From Maricaulis sp048269565 (GTDB taxonomy: Bacteria; Pseudomonadota; Alphaproteobacteria; Caulobacterales; Maricaulaceae), in contig NZ_JBLXIK010000003.1 in NCBI RefSeq assembly GCF_048269565.1, positions 372,001 to 436,000 of the forward strand: a stretch of DNA of 64,000 bases. Reading direction: 5' to 3'. Numbering within the stretch: position 1 is the stretch's first letter; every line of letters starts with the position of its first letter. The notes under the pieces were generated by a model. That model did no database searches and was not told the DNA's origin. It saw only the letters and a program-made list of their open reading frames with translations. Below are positions 25,665 to 36,505 of the stretch, piece by piece. Both the position numbers and the translations under genes were made by a program.

Positions 25665-27062
25665 ATGGATCTGCAACAATACGGCCTCTGGGCGCGGCGG
25701 ATTGCCGACTGGACGGTCGATTATCTCGGCAATTTGCGCGACCGCCCGGTGCGAGCCCAAACGCAGCCCGGCGATATCCTGCGCCAGCTCCCCGCCGCGC
25801 CGCCGGAAGACGCCGAAGCGATGGAGCAGATCTTCGCCGATTTCGAGGCCATCGTGCCTGACGGCATGACGCATTGGCAGCATCCGCGCTTCTTCGCCTA
25901 TTTCCCGGCCAATGCGGCGCCGGCCTCGATGCTGGCCGAACAGCTCACGGCGGCGATGGCGGCGCAATGCATGCTGTGGCAGACCTCGCCGGCGGCGACC
26001 GAGATGGAAACCCGCATGGTCGACTGGATGCGCCAGGCGCTGGGTCTGCCGGACGGTTTCCGCGGCGTGATCCAGGACAGCGCCTCCTCGGCCACCCTCG
26101 CCGCCATCCTGACCATGCGCGAGCGCGCCCTCGACTGGTCCGGCAATACCGCGGGCCTGTCTGGCCAGTCACGCCTGCGCATCTACGCCTCGGCCCAGGC
26201 GCATTCCTCGATCGACAAGGCGATCCGCATCGCCGGGATCGGCCAGGACAATCTGGTCAAAATCGCCACCGATGCCGATGATTCAATGCGCCCCGAAGCG
26301 CTGAGCGCCGCCATCGCCGCCGACCGGGCGGCCGGCCATGTGCCCGCCGGTGTCGTGCTGTGCGTCGGTGGAACCTCGGTGGGCACCTCCGACCCGATTG
26401 CCGCGATCCTTGCCATCGCGGCCGCGCAAGGCCTCTACAGCCATGTTGACGCGGCCTGGGCGGGCTCGGCGATGATCTGTCCGGAATTGCGCACGGTCTG
26501 GGCCGGGGTGGAGGGCGCGGATTCGATCGTTTTCAACCCGCACAAATGGCTTGGCGCGCAATTCGACTGCTCGATCCAGTTCCTCGCCGATCCGGGCCCG
26601 CAGGTGCGCACGCTCGGTCTGCGGCCGGATTACCTGGAAACCCCCGGCCTCGATGATGGCGGCGCCGAAGGCCTGGTCAATTACAGCGAATGGACCGTGC
26701 CGCTCGGCCGCCGTTTCCGGGCGCTGAAATTATGGTTCCTGATCCGCGCCTACGGGCTGGAGGGCCTGCGCACCCGGATCCGCAATCACATCGCCTGGGC
26801 GCGCGAAGCCGAATCGGCGATTGCCGCCCTGCCCGGCTTTGAAATCGTGACGCCGTGCCGCTTCTCGCTGTTCAGCTTTTGCTACAGGGATGAGGCCGCA
26901 ACCCGCGACCTGCTCGACCGCATCAATGCCGATGGCCGCACCTATCTCACCCAGACGGTGCATGACGGCCGCTTCGTCATCCGCTTCCAGGTCGGCCAGT
27001 TCGATTGCACCCGCGACGATGTGATGACGGCCGTCGAGGTCCTGGCCGAACTGACGCGTTAG
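25665..27062 (+). CDS. PLP-dependent aromatic-L-amino-acid decarboxylase family (group II)
   Basis: This 465-residue protein follows the group II decarboxylase plan. The start is WARRIADWTVDYLGNLRDRPV, then comes HPRFFAYFPANAAPASMLAE, the cofactor region with SHVDAAWAGSAM, and the PLP lysine Lys294 in NPHKWLGAQFD. The C-terminal substrate-binding part is complete. It should remove the carboxyl group from an aromatic amino acid such as tryptophan, phenylalanine or DOPA; the true substrate cannot be read from sequence. It is not clearly linked to the neighbouring genes. Its stop overlaps the convergent DUF2807 gene by 4 bp. Confidence 0.88.
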   Translation: MDLQQYGLWARRIADWTVDYLGNLRDRPVRAQTQPGDILRQLPAAPPEDAEAMEQIFADFEAIVPDGMTHWQHPRFFAYFPANAAPASMLAEQLTAAMAAQCMLWQTSPAATEMETRMVDWMRQALGLPDGFRGVIQDSASSATLAAILTMRERALDWSGNTAGLSGQSRLRIYASAQAHSSIDKAIRIAGIGQDNLVKIATDADDSMRPEALSAAIAADRAAGHVPAGVVLCVGGTSVGTSDPIAAILAIAAAQGLYSHVDAAWAGSAMICPELRTVWAGVEGADSIVFNPHKWLGAQFDCSIQFLADPGPQVRTLGLRPDYLETPGLDDGGAEGLVNYSEWTVPLGRRFRALKLWFLIRAYGLEGLRTRIRNHIAWAREAESAIAALPGFEIVTPCRFSLFSFCYRDEAATRDLLDRINADGRTYLTQTVHDGRFVIRFQVGQFDCTRDDVMTAVEVLAELTR

Positions 27063-27700
27063 TCGCCGCGATCAAAGCGGATTTCACCACCCATCGAGGC
27101 GCGCGCATCGCGCCGGGCCGGGTCGCCAAATATCCGGACCACCGCTCCGGTCGACGCCCGCACCTCTGCGCTCCCGCTGGCGTATACCCGCGCTTCACCG
27201 CCAGTGGAGGATGCGACCTCTACCGCCTCGCAGACCAGGTTGCGGGCCCGCAGCGAGCCGCCGGTCGACAGGTCGAGATCGAGCGACTCGCAGCTGCCCG
27301 AAACTTCGGCCGCCGCCCCGGTGCTGACTTCGAGTGACAAGGCACCGGCATCGATTCCGGAGACCTCGGCCGAGATGCCGCGGTTGAAATCCAGCCCGTC
27401 TACGGCCGGCATGGTGACGCGAACCGTCAGATCGAGCCCCCTGTTGCGCCGGAACAGACGATTACGCTGGCGCAGGGAAAGCTCACCGTGGCTGATGCTG
27501 GCCTCGAGCCGCTCGAAATCATCGGCGTCGCCCTCGAGGTTCACCGACCAGGCTTCACCGACCGTGACGACGAGCTGGTAACCGCCGCCGGCATTGATGC
27601 TGTCAAACCCGTTGAGCTCGAGTGTCTGGCTGTCCTGGGCCAGGGCCAGCCCGGCGGTCAACGCCGTGGCTGCCAGGGCCGTTAAAATCTGATTGCGCAT
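27059..27700 (-). CDS. DUF2807 (putative auto-transporter adhesin head GIN) protein
   Basis: This 213-residue secreted protein has a signal peptide ending near ALAQDSQ and then a short-repeat beta-solenoid of the DUF2807 type. Recognisable stretches are FDSINAGGGYQLVVTVGEAW, ISHGELSLRQRNR and VSTGAAAEVSGSCESLDLDL. It is likely periplasmic or surface-exposed. It shares the beta-helical theme with the three solenoid proteins at 4.7-9.5 kb but belongs to a different family. GGGAG precedes the ATG. Confidence 0.8.
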   Translation of the reverse strand: MRNQILTALAATALTAGLALAQDSQTLELNGFDSINAGGGYQLVVTVGEAWSVNLEGDADDFERLEASISHGELSLRQRNRLFRRNRGLDLTVRVTMPAVDGLDFNRGISAEVSGIDAGALSLEVSTGAAAEVSGSCESLDLDLSTGGSLRARNLVCEAVEVASSTGGEARVYASGSAEVRASTGAVVRIFGDPARRDARASMGGEIRFDRGD

Positions 27701-27813
27701 TTTCGTCTCCCGCCGATCATGAGTACCGAGAAACTGGCACTCCTGATCCTGGATGCATCCGGGATCGTGTTTGGATGCATCCCGCCCCGGCGGGGAGCAG
27801 TCTGAAGCTCTGC

Positions 27814-29442
<1,629 letters not shown>

Positions 29443-29516
29443 GGGCAATCTGCCTATCGGAGATTCGTGCGACCCGAAAGGCGCAATTGCAAATTTGACT
29501 GTGAATTACGCCGGGA

Positions 29517-29840
29517 TCAGCCGTCCGTCGGGACGCCATCGCTGGGCAGCTCATCGGCCGGAAGCTCGGGCAGGACAGCATCCGCATTGCGTTCAAACAC
29601 GCTCTGGCCCTCGGAATTCACACCAACCACGACGGCAAGCAGAATGGAATTGCCGATGAATACTGCGCCCAGGATCATGGTGGTGCGCGTCAGCATGTTG
29701 GCCGCGCCGCGACCGCTCATCATGCCGCCGCCGGGGCCGCCACCAACACCGAGAGCGCCGCCTTCGGATTGCTGCAGCAGAATCACTGCCACCAGGGCAA
29801 TCGCCACCAGGAGTTGGATGATGAGAAGCACGTTTGTCAT
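29517..29840 (-). CDS. secG: Preprotein translocase subunit SecG
   Basis: This 107-residue protein has two membrane helices (LLIIQLLVAIALVAVILLQQ and MILGAVFIGNSILLAVVVG) joined by a Gly-rich loop (GGALGVGGGPGGGMMSGRGA), the standard SecG layout. The tail is acidic and Pro-rich. It assists SecYEG. The order tpiA - (regulator) - secG - pyrG is a common alphaproteobacterial arrangement. Confidence 0.93.
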   Translation of the reverse strand: MTNVLLIIQLLVAIALVAVILLQQSEGGALGVGGGPGGGMMSGRGAANMLTRTTMILGAVFIGNSILLAVVVGVNSEGQSVFERNADAVLPELPADELPSDGVPTDG

Positions 29841-29907
29841 GAATACCGCCTGAGATTTGGGTTCTGCCCTGCAGACATGGCCCCCGGCCCGCCCGCATGC
29901 AACCCGG

Positions 29908-30969
29908 TCACATGGCGGCGCGTTTTATACCAGCACTGTCCGCTTGGCCAGTATCGTCTGCGGTATCCTGGGCCTCGCTGACAGCCTTCGCCCGGGCGGC
30001 CTCGATCTGGGCCCGCAATTTTCCATCGGCAGAACGCGTCTGGAGCCGTGCACGCAGATTGGCGACCGTGCGGTCGATCTCGTCCTTGGAGCGCTCCAGC
30101 GATTCGCCATTGGCGAAAGCGGCATAGGTCGCCATCGACAATTCCTTGATCAGCTGCAGCGAACGCTTGTCGGCCTTGCTACCATCGCCGAGCGATGAAA
30201 TCTGGTCGATCAGGGCCGCAGCAACCTCGGCCGCCTCGCCGCGCGAGGCCTTCACGAGCTGCACGCGCAGTTCGCGCGCCGTCCGGGCCATATCAGCGAC
30301 ATCGAGGCGGACCGGCAATGCGTTCTTCTCGGGCTTGTTGAGCTGGATCTCGACGGAAATGACGATCCGCATTGCCATGCGACGAAGGCGCTCGGCAATA
30401 ATGACGTCCTTGGCCTCGCGCGCCCAGCTGCTGGCACGGTCGATGGCGGCATCATCGCCATGCACGATCGCCTGCAGGAAATTGGGTACCGTCAGCGGCT
30501 GGGTGTCGGAATCACGGTCCGTGCTCTTGCGCCGGTCCGGACCGACATAGTCACTTGTGACGATGAAGTCCTTGCGATCCCGGACGAGGGTGCGCACCCG
30601 CTCGGCGGCAAACATGGTCGAGAACGGCCGCACGATAACATCATCGGCGCCACACTCGATGGCGCGGCGGATATGGGTAGTATCCCGGCTCCAGGTCGTC
30701 AGCAGGATCACAACAAACGGATTGCGCCCCAGATCGCTGCGCCGGACGCTGCGGACAAGTGCGAAGACATCGGCATCGGTCGCACTGCTTTCCGCGACCA
30801 CCAGCGCCGGCGAGGTATCAGCCAGGGCGCCCTTGAACTCGTTCAGGTTCGACACGCATTCGATGTTGCGGAAGCCCATCTCAAACAGCGCATAGCGCGA
30901 TGTGCGCTGGTTGACGTGCACAGGGTCAAACAGCAGGACAGAGGCTCTGGCGTAATCAACTTCACTCAT
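29908..30969 (-). CDS. Degenerate response-regulator receiver protein
   Basis: This 353-residue protein starts at the ATG at 30969; an upstream TTG is less likely. A CheY-like receiver domain covers about residues 8-125 (RASVLLFDPVHVNQRTSRYAL ... CGADDVIVRPF). Alignment by eye to CheY puts Glu60 (LVVAESS) where the phosphorylated Asp should be, and Arg114 replaces the invariant Lys. Asp15 is kept. A link with a YVGPDRRKS motif leads to a mostly helical C-terminal domain with no DNA-binding or enzyme signature. It probably works without phosphorylation as a protein-interaction module. It lies between tpiA and secG. Confidence 0.75.
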   Translation of the reverse strand: MSEVDYARASVLLFDPVHVNQRTSRYALFEMGFRNIECVSNLNEFKGALADTSPALVVAESSATDADVFALVRSVRRSDLGRNPFVVILLTTWSRDTTHIRRAIECGADDVIVRPFSTMFAAERVRTLVRDRKDFIVTSDYVGPDRRKSTDRDSDTQPLTVPNFLQAIVHGDDAAIDRASSWAREAKDVIIAERLRRMAMRIVISVEIQLNKPEKNALPVRLDVADMARTARELRVQLVKASRGEAAEVAAALIDQISSLGDGSKADKRSLQLIKELSMATYAAFANGESLERSKDEIDRTVANLRARLQTRSADGKLRAQIEAARAKAVSEAQDTADDTGQADSAGIKRAAM

Positions 30970-31074
30970 GCGCCGCGCGCTCCCGGTCAATGGATCAAGA
31001 CATCAAGCTGACGTCATCATTACGGGAATAAGTTTCGATCCGCTTACCGCGCGCCGCGCCGGCGCAGTACGGCC

Positions 31075-31800
31075 CTAACCTGCAGTTGCGATGATGGAAG
31101 CAAACGCATCAATGTCGAGACTGGCGCCGCCGACCAGGGCGCCATCGACATCGTCCAGCGCCATCAGCTCGGCAGCATTGCCCGGCTTGACCGATCCACC
31201 GTACAGCACCCGCGTCGTCGCAGGCTCTGGCAGCCGCGTCCGGATAAAGGCATGCATCCGTGCAACGTCGGACGCCGAAGCCGTGAGTCCCGTCCCGATC
31301 GCCCAGACCGGCTCATAAGCTATGACAATCCCGCTATCCGTTGCCGCCGGCAGCGAGCCGCCCAGCTGGGCGGCGACAATGTCGAAGGCTTCGCCAGCCT
31401 CGCGTTGCTCGCGCGTCTCGCCAACGCAGACGATCGGAGTGAGGCCGGCAGCGAGGGCGGCGCCTGCCTTGGCGCAGACCAGCGACGAACTCTCCGCGTG
31501 ATCACTCCTCCGTTCGGAATGGCCGAGGATGACATAGCGTGCCCCGGCGTCATGCAGCATCACCGCCGCGACATCACCGGTATGAGCACCGGTCGCACCG
31601 GTGTGGCAGTCCTGACCGCCGAGCCGGATCGCTGTGCCGGCACAGCGCTCGGCAGCGGCGGACAGTAATGTCGAGGGCGGGCAGACCAGAACCTCGGCAT
31701 TGCCCTTGCCAGCGTGCACCGCCAGTGCATCGAAGAAGCCCAGATCCGACCGAAGGCCGTGCATTTTCCAATTGCCGGCAATCAACATGCGTCGTGACAT
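31075..31800 (-). CDS. tpiA: Triosephosphate isomerase
   Basis: This 241-residue TIM barrel has all catalytic segments: Lys in AGNWKMHG, His in YVILGHSERR, Glu in IAYEPVWAIGTG, and the phosphate-binding VLYGGSVKPGN. It interconverts dihydroxyacetone phosphate and glyceraldehyde-3-phosphate. It is divergent from the PpiD-like gene with 176 bp between, which should contain both promoters. Confidence 0.98.
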   Translation of the reverse strand: MSRRMLIAGNWKMHGLRSDLGFFDALAVHAGKGNAEVLVCPPSTLLSAAAERCAGTAIRLGGQDCHTGATGAHTGDVAAVMLHDAGARYVILGHSERRSDHAESSSLVCAKAGAALAAGLTPIVCVGETREQREAGEAFDIVAAQLGGSLPAATDSGIVIAYEPVWAIGTGLTASASDVARMHAFIRTRLPEPATTRVLYGGSVKPGNAAELMALDDVDGALVGGASLDIDAFASIIATAG

Positions 31801-31976
31801 CTAGCCCCCCGTTTTCTCCGGCGCGCCGCGCCCTGGACCGGCACAGGAGTATGCTGCAAACGCCGCCGCCGCAATCTCGGCCGCCGCTTTTGCCCGCAGT
31901 ACAGCCGCTGATGCTTGCGACAGCGAATCTGCGCCGTTACCTTGCCGCCATTGCTTTCCAGAGGCCCTGCCAATCC

Positions 31977-33911
31977 ATGCTGTCAAATTTTCGCGCCTTC
32001 GCCCAATCGCCGCTCGCGCTGGTGATCATCGTCCTGCTGGTTCTGGGCTTTGCGCTCTACGGGGTCGGTGGCATTTTCACCGGCAGCGGCACCGCCGTCG
32101 TGGTGGTCGGCCAGGAGCAGATCAGCCAGCGTGAACTGGCGCAATCGTTCGAACGCGAATTGCAGGGGATCCAGGAGCAAAACCCTGACGTGACCCGTGA
32201 GCAGGCCCTTGAGGCCGGTCTGGGTGACCAGGTTTTGCAGCGCCTGATCGTGCAGGCCGCCTTCTACGCCAAGGCACGCGAACTCGGCCTGGTCACCTCG
32301 GACCGAGCCCTGACTACCGAGCTGCGGACCTACCAGGCCTTCCTCAACCCGGTGACCGGCGTGCTCGACACAACGGCCTATCTCAGTGCGCTGCAGAATG
32401 CCCGCATCTCCCCGACCGAATTCGAGCGCTCGATCACCGAGGACATGACCCGCTCGCAGCTGGCCGAAGCCCTCACCTCTGGCGAGCTGACCCCCACCGG
32501 CATGGCCGCGACACGCTTTCTGGTGCAGCAGGAACAACGCCGGATCCGGGCGCTGATTCTTGACGATTCGGCCGCCGATGCGATCGGAGAGCCGACCGAC
32601 GAGGAGTTGCAGGCATTTATCGAGGCCCATCCCGACCAGACCGATGCCCTTGGCCTGCCGGTGTTTACGGCCCCGGAATTCCGGGCCATCACCCTGGTTC
32701 GCTTCCAGCTTGAGGACTACATCGCCGATGTCGATATTGATGAGGCGGTGTTGCGCGAAACCTATGATTACCAGGTCGAGAACGGCGCGCTGGGAACGCC
32801 GGCGCAGCGCAGCTTCACACAGCTGACTGCAACGGACGAAGCGACCGCCAGCCAGATTGCGACCCGCCTTTCGGCCGGGGAAACGGCGCAAGCGATCGCC
32901 ACCGAGCTCGGCCTCGACACCCCGCTGACCCAGACCGATGTCCAGGCCTATCAGATCCCCGACAGCCGGCTGGCGACTGCGGTCTTTGCCATGGCCGAGG
33001 GCGAGACCGGTGCGGTTGAAGGCAGTTTCGGCTGGTCGGCCGTGCGCATCGACGCCGTCACCGACGCCGTGATCCCGAGCTTCGAGGACCAGCTCGACGC
33101 GCTGCGCACCGAGGCCGCGCGCGCCGAGGCCACCAATGCGATGTATGACGCGATGGCGGCGTTCGAGCAGGAACGCGCCAATGGCGCCACGCTGGAAGAT
33201 GCGTCCCGACGCGCCGGCGTACCGCTCGAGGCCTTCGTGCCGCTCGATCAATACGCCCGTGCCCAGGATGGCGAGATTGATTTCCAGCGTTACCAGGAAC
33301 TGGCCCCCGATGTCCTGCGCGTGGCCTTTGAGCAATTCGCGGGCTTCGCTATCGACCTGCAACAATTCAATGAGAGTGACTGGTTCACCCTGCGCGTCGA
33401 TGATGTCATCCCGTCGCAGCCACGCGCGCTGGACGAGGTTCGCGACGAGGCTGCGGAAATGTGGCGCGCCTCGGAAGCCGACAGCCAGTTGCAGGCCCGC
33501 GCCGATGAGGCGCTCGCCCAGCTCCAGGCCGGTGAAGACATGGAAGTCGTGGTGCTGACAGCCGGTGGACGGATAGAGACCTCCACCCTGAAACGCGACG
33601 AGACGGCCGGCAGCTTCAACGCCACCGCCGTTGGCCAGGCCTTCAGCATGGAGCCGGGCCAACCAGCCCTGGCGCAACGCCGTGGCCCCGGACCGCACAT
33701 GGTGCTGGTCGTCGACGAGATCATCCCCGCCGACCTGGCCCAGGCCGGGCTTGGCGAGATCGAGCAACGCGCCGCCACCATCGCCGGCGAGATCAATGAC
33801 GACATCCTGGTGGCAGCCCAGACCGCCCTGCTGAGTGAATACGAAATCGACGCCAGCTCGGTTGACCAGCGCCTGCGCGCCGGTGCCCTGGGCGAAACCG
33901 TAACGCCGTGA
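31977..33911 (+). CDS. PpiD/SurA-type periplasmic peptidyl-prolyl isomerase
   Basis: This 644-residue protein starts at the ATG at 31977 (MLSNFRAFAQSPLALVIIVLLVLGFALYG); the frame is open upstream but that part is antisense to tpiA and not coding. One membrane helix (about residues 11-30) is followed by a SurA-N-like chaperone domain (ISQRELAQSFERELQGIQEQ). A parvulin-like region and a C-terminal chaperone part follow. It should fold outer-membrane proteins at the periplasmic face of the inner membrane. Its TGA overlaps the GTG of trpE (33908-33911), so it and trpE form an operon. Confidence 0.85.
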   Translation: MLSNFRAFAQSPLALVIIVLLVLGFALYGVGGIFTGSGTAVVVVGQEQISQRELAQSFERELQGIQEQNPDVTREQALEAGLGDQVLQRLIVQAAFYAKARELGLVTSDRALTTELRTYQAFLNPVTGVLDTTAYLSALQNARISPTEFERSITEDMTRSQLAEALTSGELTPTGMAATRFLVQQEQRRIRALILDDSAADAIGEPTDEELQAFIEAHPDQTDALGLPVFTAPEFRAITLVRFQLEDYIADVDIDEAVLRETYDYQVENGALGTPAQRSFTQLTATDEATASQIATRLSAGETAQAIATELGLDTPLTQTDVQAYQIPDSRLATAVFAMAEGETGAVEGSFGWSAVRIDAVTDAVIPSFEDQLDALRTEAARAEATNAMYDAMAAFEQERANGATLEDASRRAGVPLEAFVPLDQYARAQDGEIDFQRYQELAPDVLRVAFEQFAGFAIDLQQFNESDWFTLRVDDVIPSQPRALDEVRDEAAEMWRASEADSQLQARADEALAQLQAGEDMEVVVLTAGGRIETSTLKRDETAGSFNATAVGQAFSMEPGQPALAQRRGPGPHMVLVVDEIIPADLAQAGLGEIEQRAATIAGEINDDILVAAQTALLSEYEIDASSVDQRLRAGALGETVTP

Positions 33912-35410
33912 CGGCCAATCCACGCAGCCGCATCCTGCCGGATTTTGCCGCCGTCGAGGCGCGGCTGCAGGCGGGCGAACCGGTTATTGTGCACGCCTCC
34001 AAGCCCGATGATCTGCTCACCCCGGTCGCGGCCTATCTCAAACTGGCGCACCGGGACGGGCATGCCTGCCTGCTCGAATCGGTCGAGGGCGGGGCGTGGC
34101 GTGGGCGCTATTCGGCCATCGGGCTCGATCCTGACCTGATCTGGCAATGCCGCGGCGGTGTCGCCAGCCAGGCGCGCGGTGATGCGATCGCGGCGCGTGA
34201 CTTTACCGCAATCGAGGCCGAACCGATGCAGGCCTTGCGCGCGGTCATCGAAGATGCGCGTTGTCCCCTGCCCGAGGGTGCGCCGTCGATCGCGTCTGGC
34301 CTGTTTGGCTATCTCGGCTATGACATGGTGCGCTATCTCGAGCGGCTGCCTGAACACGCGGCGCCCGATCCGCTCGACGTGCCCGAGGCCTGTCTGATGC
34401 GCCCGCGCACCGTGGTGGTGTTCGATGCGCTGAAGCAGGAAATCCAGGTCTATTGCAGCATCCGCCCCGATGGCCACTCTCCGCGCGACGCCTATGACGC
34501 CGCTGCCGCACGGCTGCAGCAGGCCCTCGACACCCTCGCCGGCCCCCTGCCCGAGCTGGCGCCGCCCGGCGGCAAGCCGGGCCCGATCGTCTCCAACCAG
34601 AGCGAGGCCGATTACCGCGCCGCGGTCGAGACCGCGCGCGGCTATATCCGCGCCGGTGACGCTTTCCAGATCGTGCCGAGCCAGCGTTTCTCGACGGAAT
34701 ACACCGACGATTCCTTTTGGCTTTACCGCTCGCTGCGCCGTCTCAACCCCTCGCCTTTCCTGTTCTATTTCCGCATGGACGGGTTCGAGATTGCCGGCTC
34801 CAGTCCGGAAATCCTGGTGCGGCTGCGCGACGATACCGTCACGATCCGCCCGATCGCCGGCACCAGGCCGCGTGGCGCCACCCCGGCTGAGGATGACGCC
34901 CTGGAGGCCGATCTGCTGGCCGACCCCAAGGAGCGCTCGGAGCACCTCATGCTGCTCGATCTCGGCCGCAATGATGTCGGGCGCATCGCCAGACCGGGCA
35001 GTGTGCGCATTACCTCGCGCGAAAATGTCGAGCGCTACAGCCATGTGATGCACATCGTCTCCAATGTCGAAGGCGATCTGGCCGAGGGCGAGGACGCGGT
35101 CTCGGCCCTGTTCGCCGGCTTTCCCGCCGGCACGGTGTCGGGCGCGCCGAAGGTGCGGGCGATGGAGATCATCGACGAGCTCGAGCCACACCGGCGCGGC
35201 ATCTATGCCGGGGCTGTGGGCTATTTCAGTGCCGATGGCGGCATGGATACCTGCATCGCCCTGCGGACGGCGGTGATCAAGGATGGCCGCATGCATGTCC
35301 AGGCGGGGGCCGGCGTGGTGCTTGACAGCGATCCGGAGTCGGAGCGCGTCGAGACCGTCAACAAGGCGATGGCCCTGTTTCGTGCCGCCGAGAATTCACT
35401 GCCCGATTGA
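33908..35410 (+). CDS. trpE: Anthranilate synthase component I
   Basis: This 500-residue chorismate-binding enzyme starts at a GTG that overlaps the ppiD-like stop. N-terminal feedback-site residues are in LLESVEGG. The catalytic core has RAAVETARGYIRAGDAFQIV, IAGTRPRGATP, RSEHLMLLDLGRNDVGR and FPAGTVSGAPKVRAMEII. It joins chorismate and ammonia from TrpG. The Trp-binding LLES motif suggests feedback inhibition. It is separated from trpG by the antisense deacetylase gene, which overlaps its last 15 bp. Confidence 0.96.
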   Translation: MTANPRSRILPDFAAVEARLQAGEPVIVHASKPDDLLTPVAAYLKLAHRDGHACLLESVEGGAWRGRYSAIGLDPDLIWQCRGGVASQARGDAIAARDFTAIEAEPMQALRAVIEDARCPLPEGAPSIASGLFGYLGYDMVRYLERLPEHAAPDPLDVPEACLMRPRTVVVFDALKQEIQVYCSIRPDGHSPRDAYDAAAARLQQALDTLAGPLPELAPPGGKPGPIVSNQSEADYRAAVETARGYIRAGDAFQIVPSQRFSTEYTDDSFWLYRSLRRLNPSPFLFYFRMDGFEIAGSSPEILVRLRDDTVTIRPIAGTRPRGATPAEDDALEADLLADPKERSEHLMLLDLGRNDVGRIARPGSVRITSRENVERYSHVMHIVSNVEGDLAEGEDAVSALFAGFPAGTVSGAPKVRAMEIIDELEPHRRGIYAGAVGYFSADGGMDTCIALRTAVIKDGRMHVQAGAGVVLDSDPESERVETVNKAMALFRAAENSLPD

Positions 35411-36406
35411 GGCCGAGATCTGTTCGGGCGGCGTAGCCCGCAGCGCCGCCGACAGCGTCGTCACGGTGACGAATTCAAACCCGGCCGCCTCGGCCTCGCC
35501 AATCCAGCTTTCCAGCGCATCCAGCGTCAGATCATGCGGATGACCGATGACCACGGCATGGCCCTGGGCGCGGGCAAGGGACTGCGCCTCGGCCAGGCGC
35601 TCGGCGATGCTGTCGGCGGCGATGACATGATCGAGAAACACGTCGCGCCGCAGCACCGCCAGCCCGAGGCCTTCGGCCACGGCGAGGCCGCGGCTGTCGG
35701 CGGTGGTCATCGAATCGACAAATAGCGGCGCCTGTCCGGCGATCGCACCCAGCGCGACGCGCAGGGCGCGCGGATCCCGGGTGAAGCGGCTGCCCATGTG
35801 ATTGTTGAGCCCGATGGCGCCCGGCACCCTTGCCATCGCCCAGCGGATGCGGGCGCGCAGATCGGCATCGCCGAGATCGACGCGCAGCGCGTGCGGTCCG
35901 GGATCGGCAAGGCCGAGCGGTTCCATCGGCACATGCACCAGCACATCGCGGCCCGCAGCCCGGGCGGCGAGCGCTGTCGAGGCGGCGGCGTCGGCATAGG
36001 GCAGGATGGCGACGGTCAGCGGGATATCGAGCGCCAGCACGCGCGCCGCGGCGCTCGCGTCGAGGCCGACATCATCGATGATCAGCGCAATGCGTGGACG
36101 CCGGGGCGCGGCGCTGACCGGAGCCGGCATCGTGGTCAGGGGCGGGACCAGTGCCGGTACGGTCGCAGAGGTTTCAATCAGCGCCGCCGGCGGTAGTTCC
36201 GGCTCAAGACCCGGGGTGGCCGCGGGCGTGGCCACCGGCCCTGCAACCGCGGCAAAGCGGATGGCCCGCTCCGGCGTCTGCGGCGCGGCGCTGGCGATGG
36301 AGAACACCGTCGCGCCAAGCAGATAGGCCGAGGCGACGACGAGGCTCGCCAGCAAAGGCGTCGACGCATTGTGGGACCGAATCGGTTTGGCAGGCTTGGA
36401 AGGCAT
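35396..36406 (-). CDS. Divergent polysaccharide deacetylase (YibQ/DUF610 type)
   Basis: This 336-residue protein has an N-terminal membrane anchor or signal (STPLLASLVVASAYLLGATVF), a Pro/Ala-rich linker and a deacetylase-like domain from about residue 105. That domain contains RIALIIDDVGLDASAA, VHVPMEPLG, IGLNNHMGS, LFVDSMTT and VVIGHPHDLTLDAL. It fits the divergent NodB-type family of periplasmic proteins near murein hydrolase activators. The start is the ATG at 36406. It is antisense between trpE and trpG, and its 3' end overlaps trpE by 15 bp. Confidence 0.82.
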   Translation of the reverse strand: MPSKPAKPIRSHNASTPLLASLVVASAYLLGATVFSIASAAPQTPERAIRFAAVAGPVATPAATPGLEPELPPAALIETSATVPALVPPLTTMPAPVSAAPRRPRIALIIDDVGLDASAAARVLALDIPLTVAILPYADAAASTALAARAAGRDVLVHVPMEPLGLADPGPHALRVDLGDADLRARIRWAMARVPGAIGLNNHMGSRFTRDPRALRVALGAIAGQAPLFVDSMTTADSRGLAVAEGLGLAVLRRDVFLDHVIAADSIAERLAEAQSLARAQGHAVVIGHPHDLTLDALESWIGEAEAAGFEFVTVTTLSAALRATPPEQISASIGQ

Positions 36407-36505
36407 GCCACCAGTCGGCCCGCGACGCGTTAACACCGCGTTAAGCACCTTCCGGGATTGGCGGCGCGCGGCGAAACGCCTAGCTTGCGGCCACGGAGAC
36501 CCACC

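Noticed and set aside
31539..31976. N-terminal extension of the PpiD-like gene
   Set aside because: It runs antisense to tpiA and lacks a signal or foldase pattern. The true start MLSNFRAFAQSP at 31977 begins directly with the membrane anchor.
31983..35296. Long minus-strand open frames opposite the PpiD-like gene and trpE
   Set aside because: Highly conserved proteins lie on the plus strand; the minus frames have no domain content and arise from high GC.
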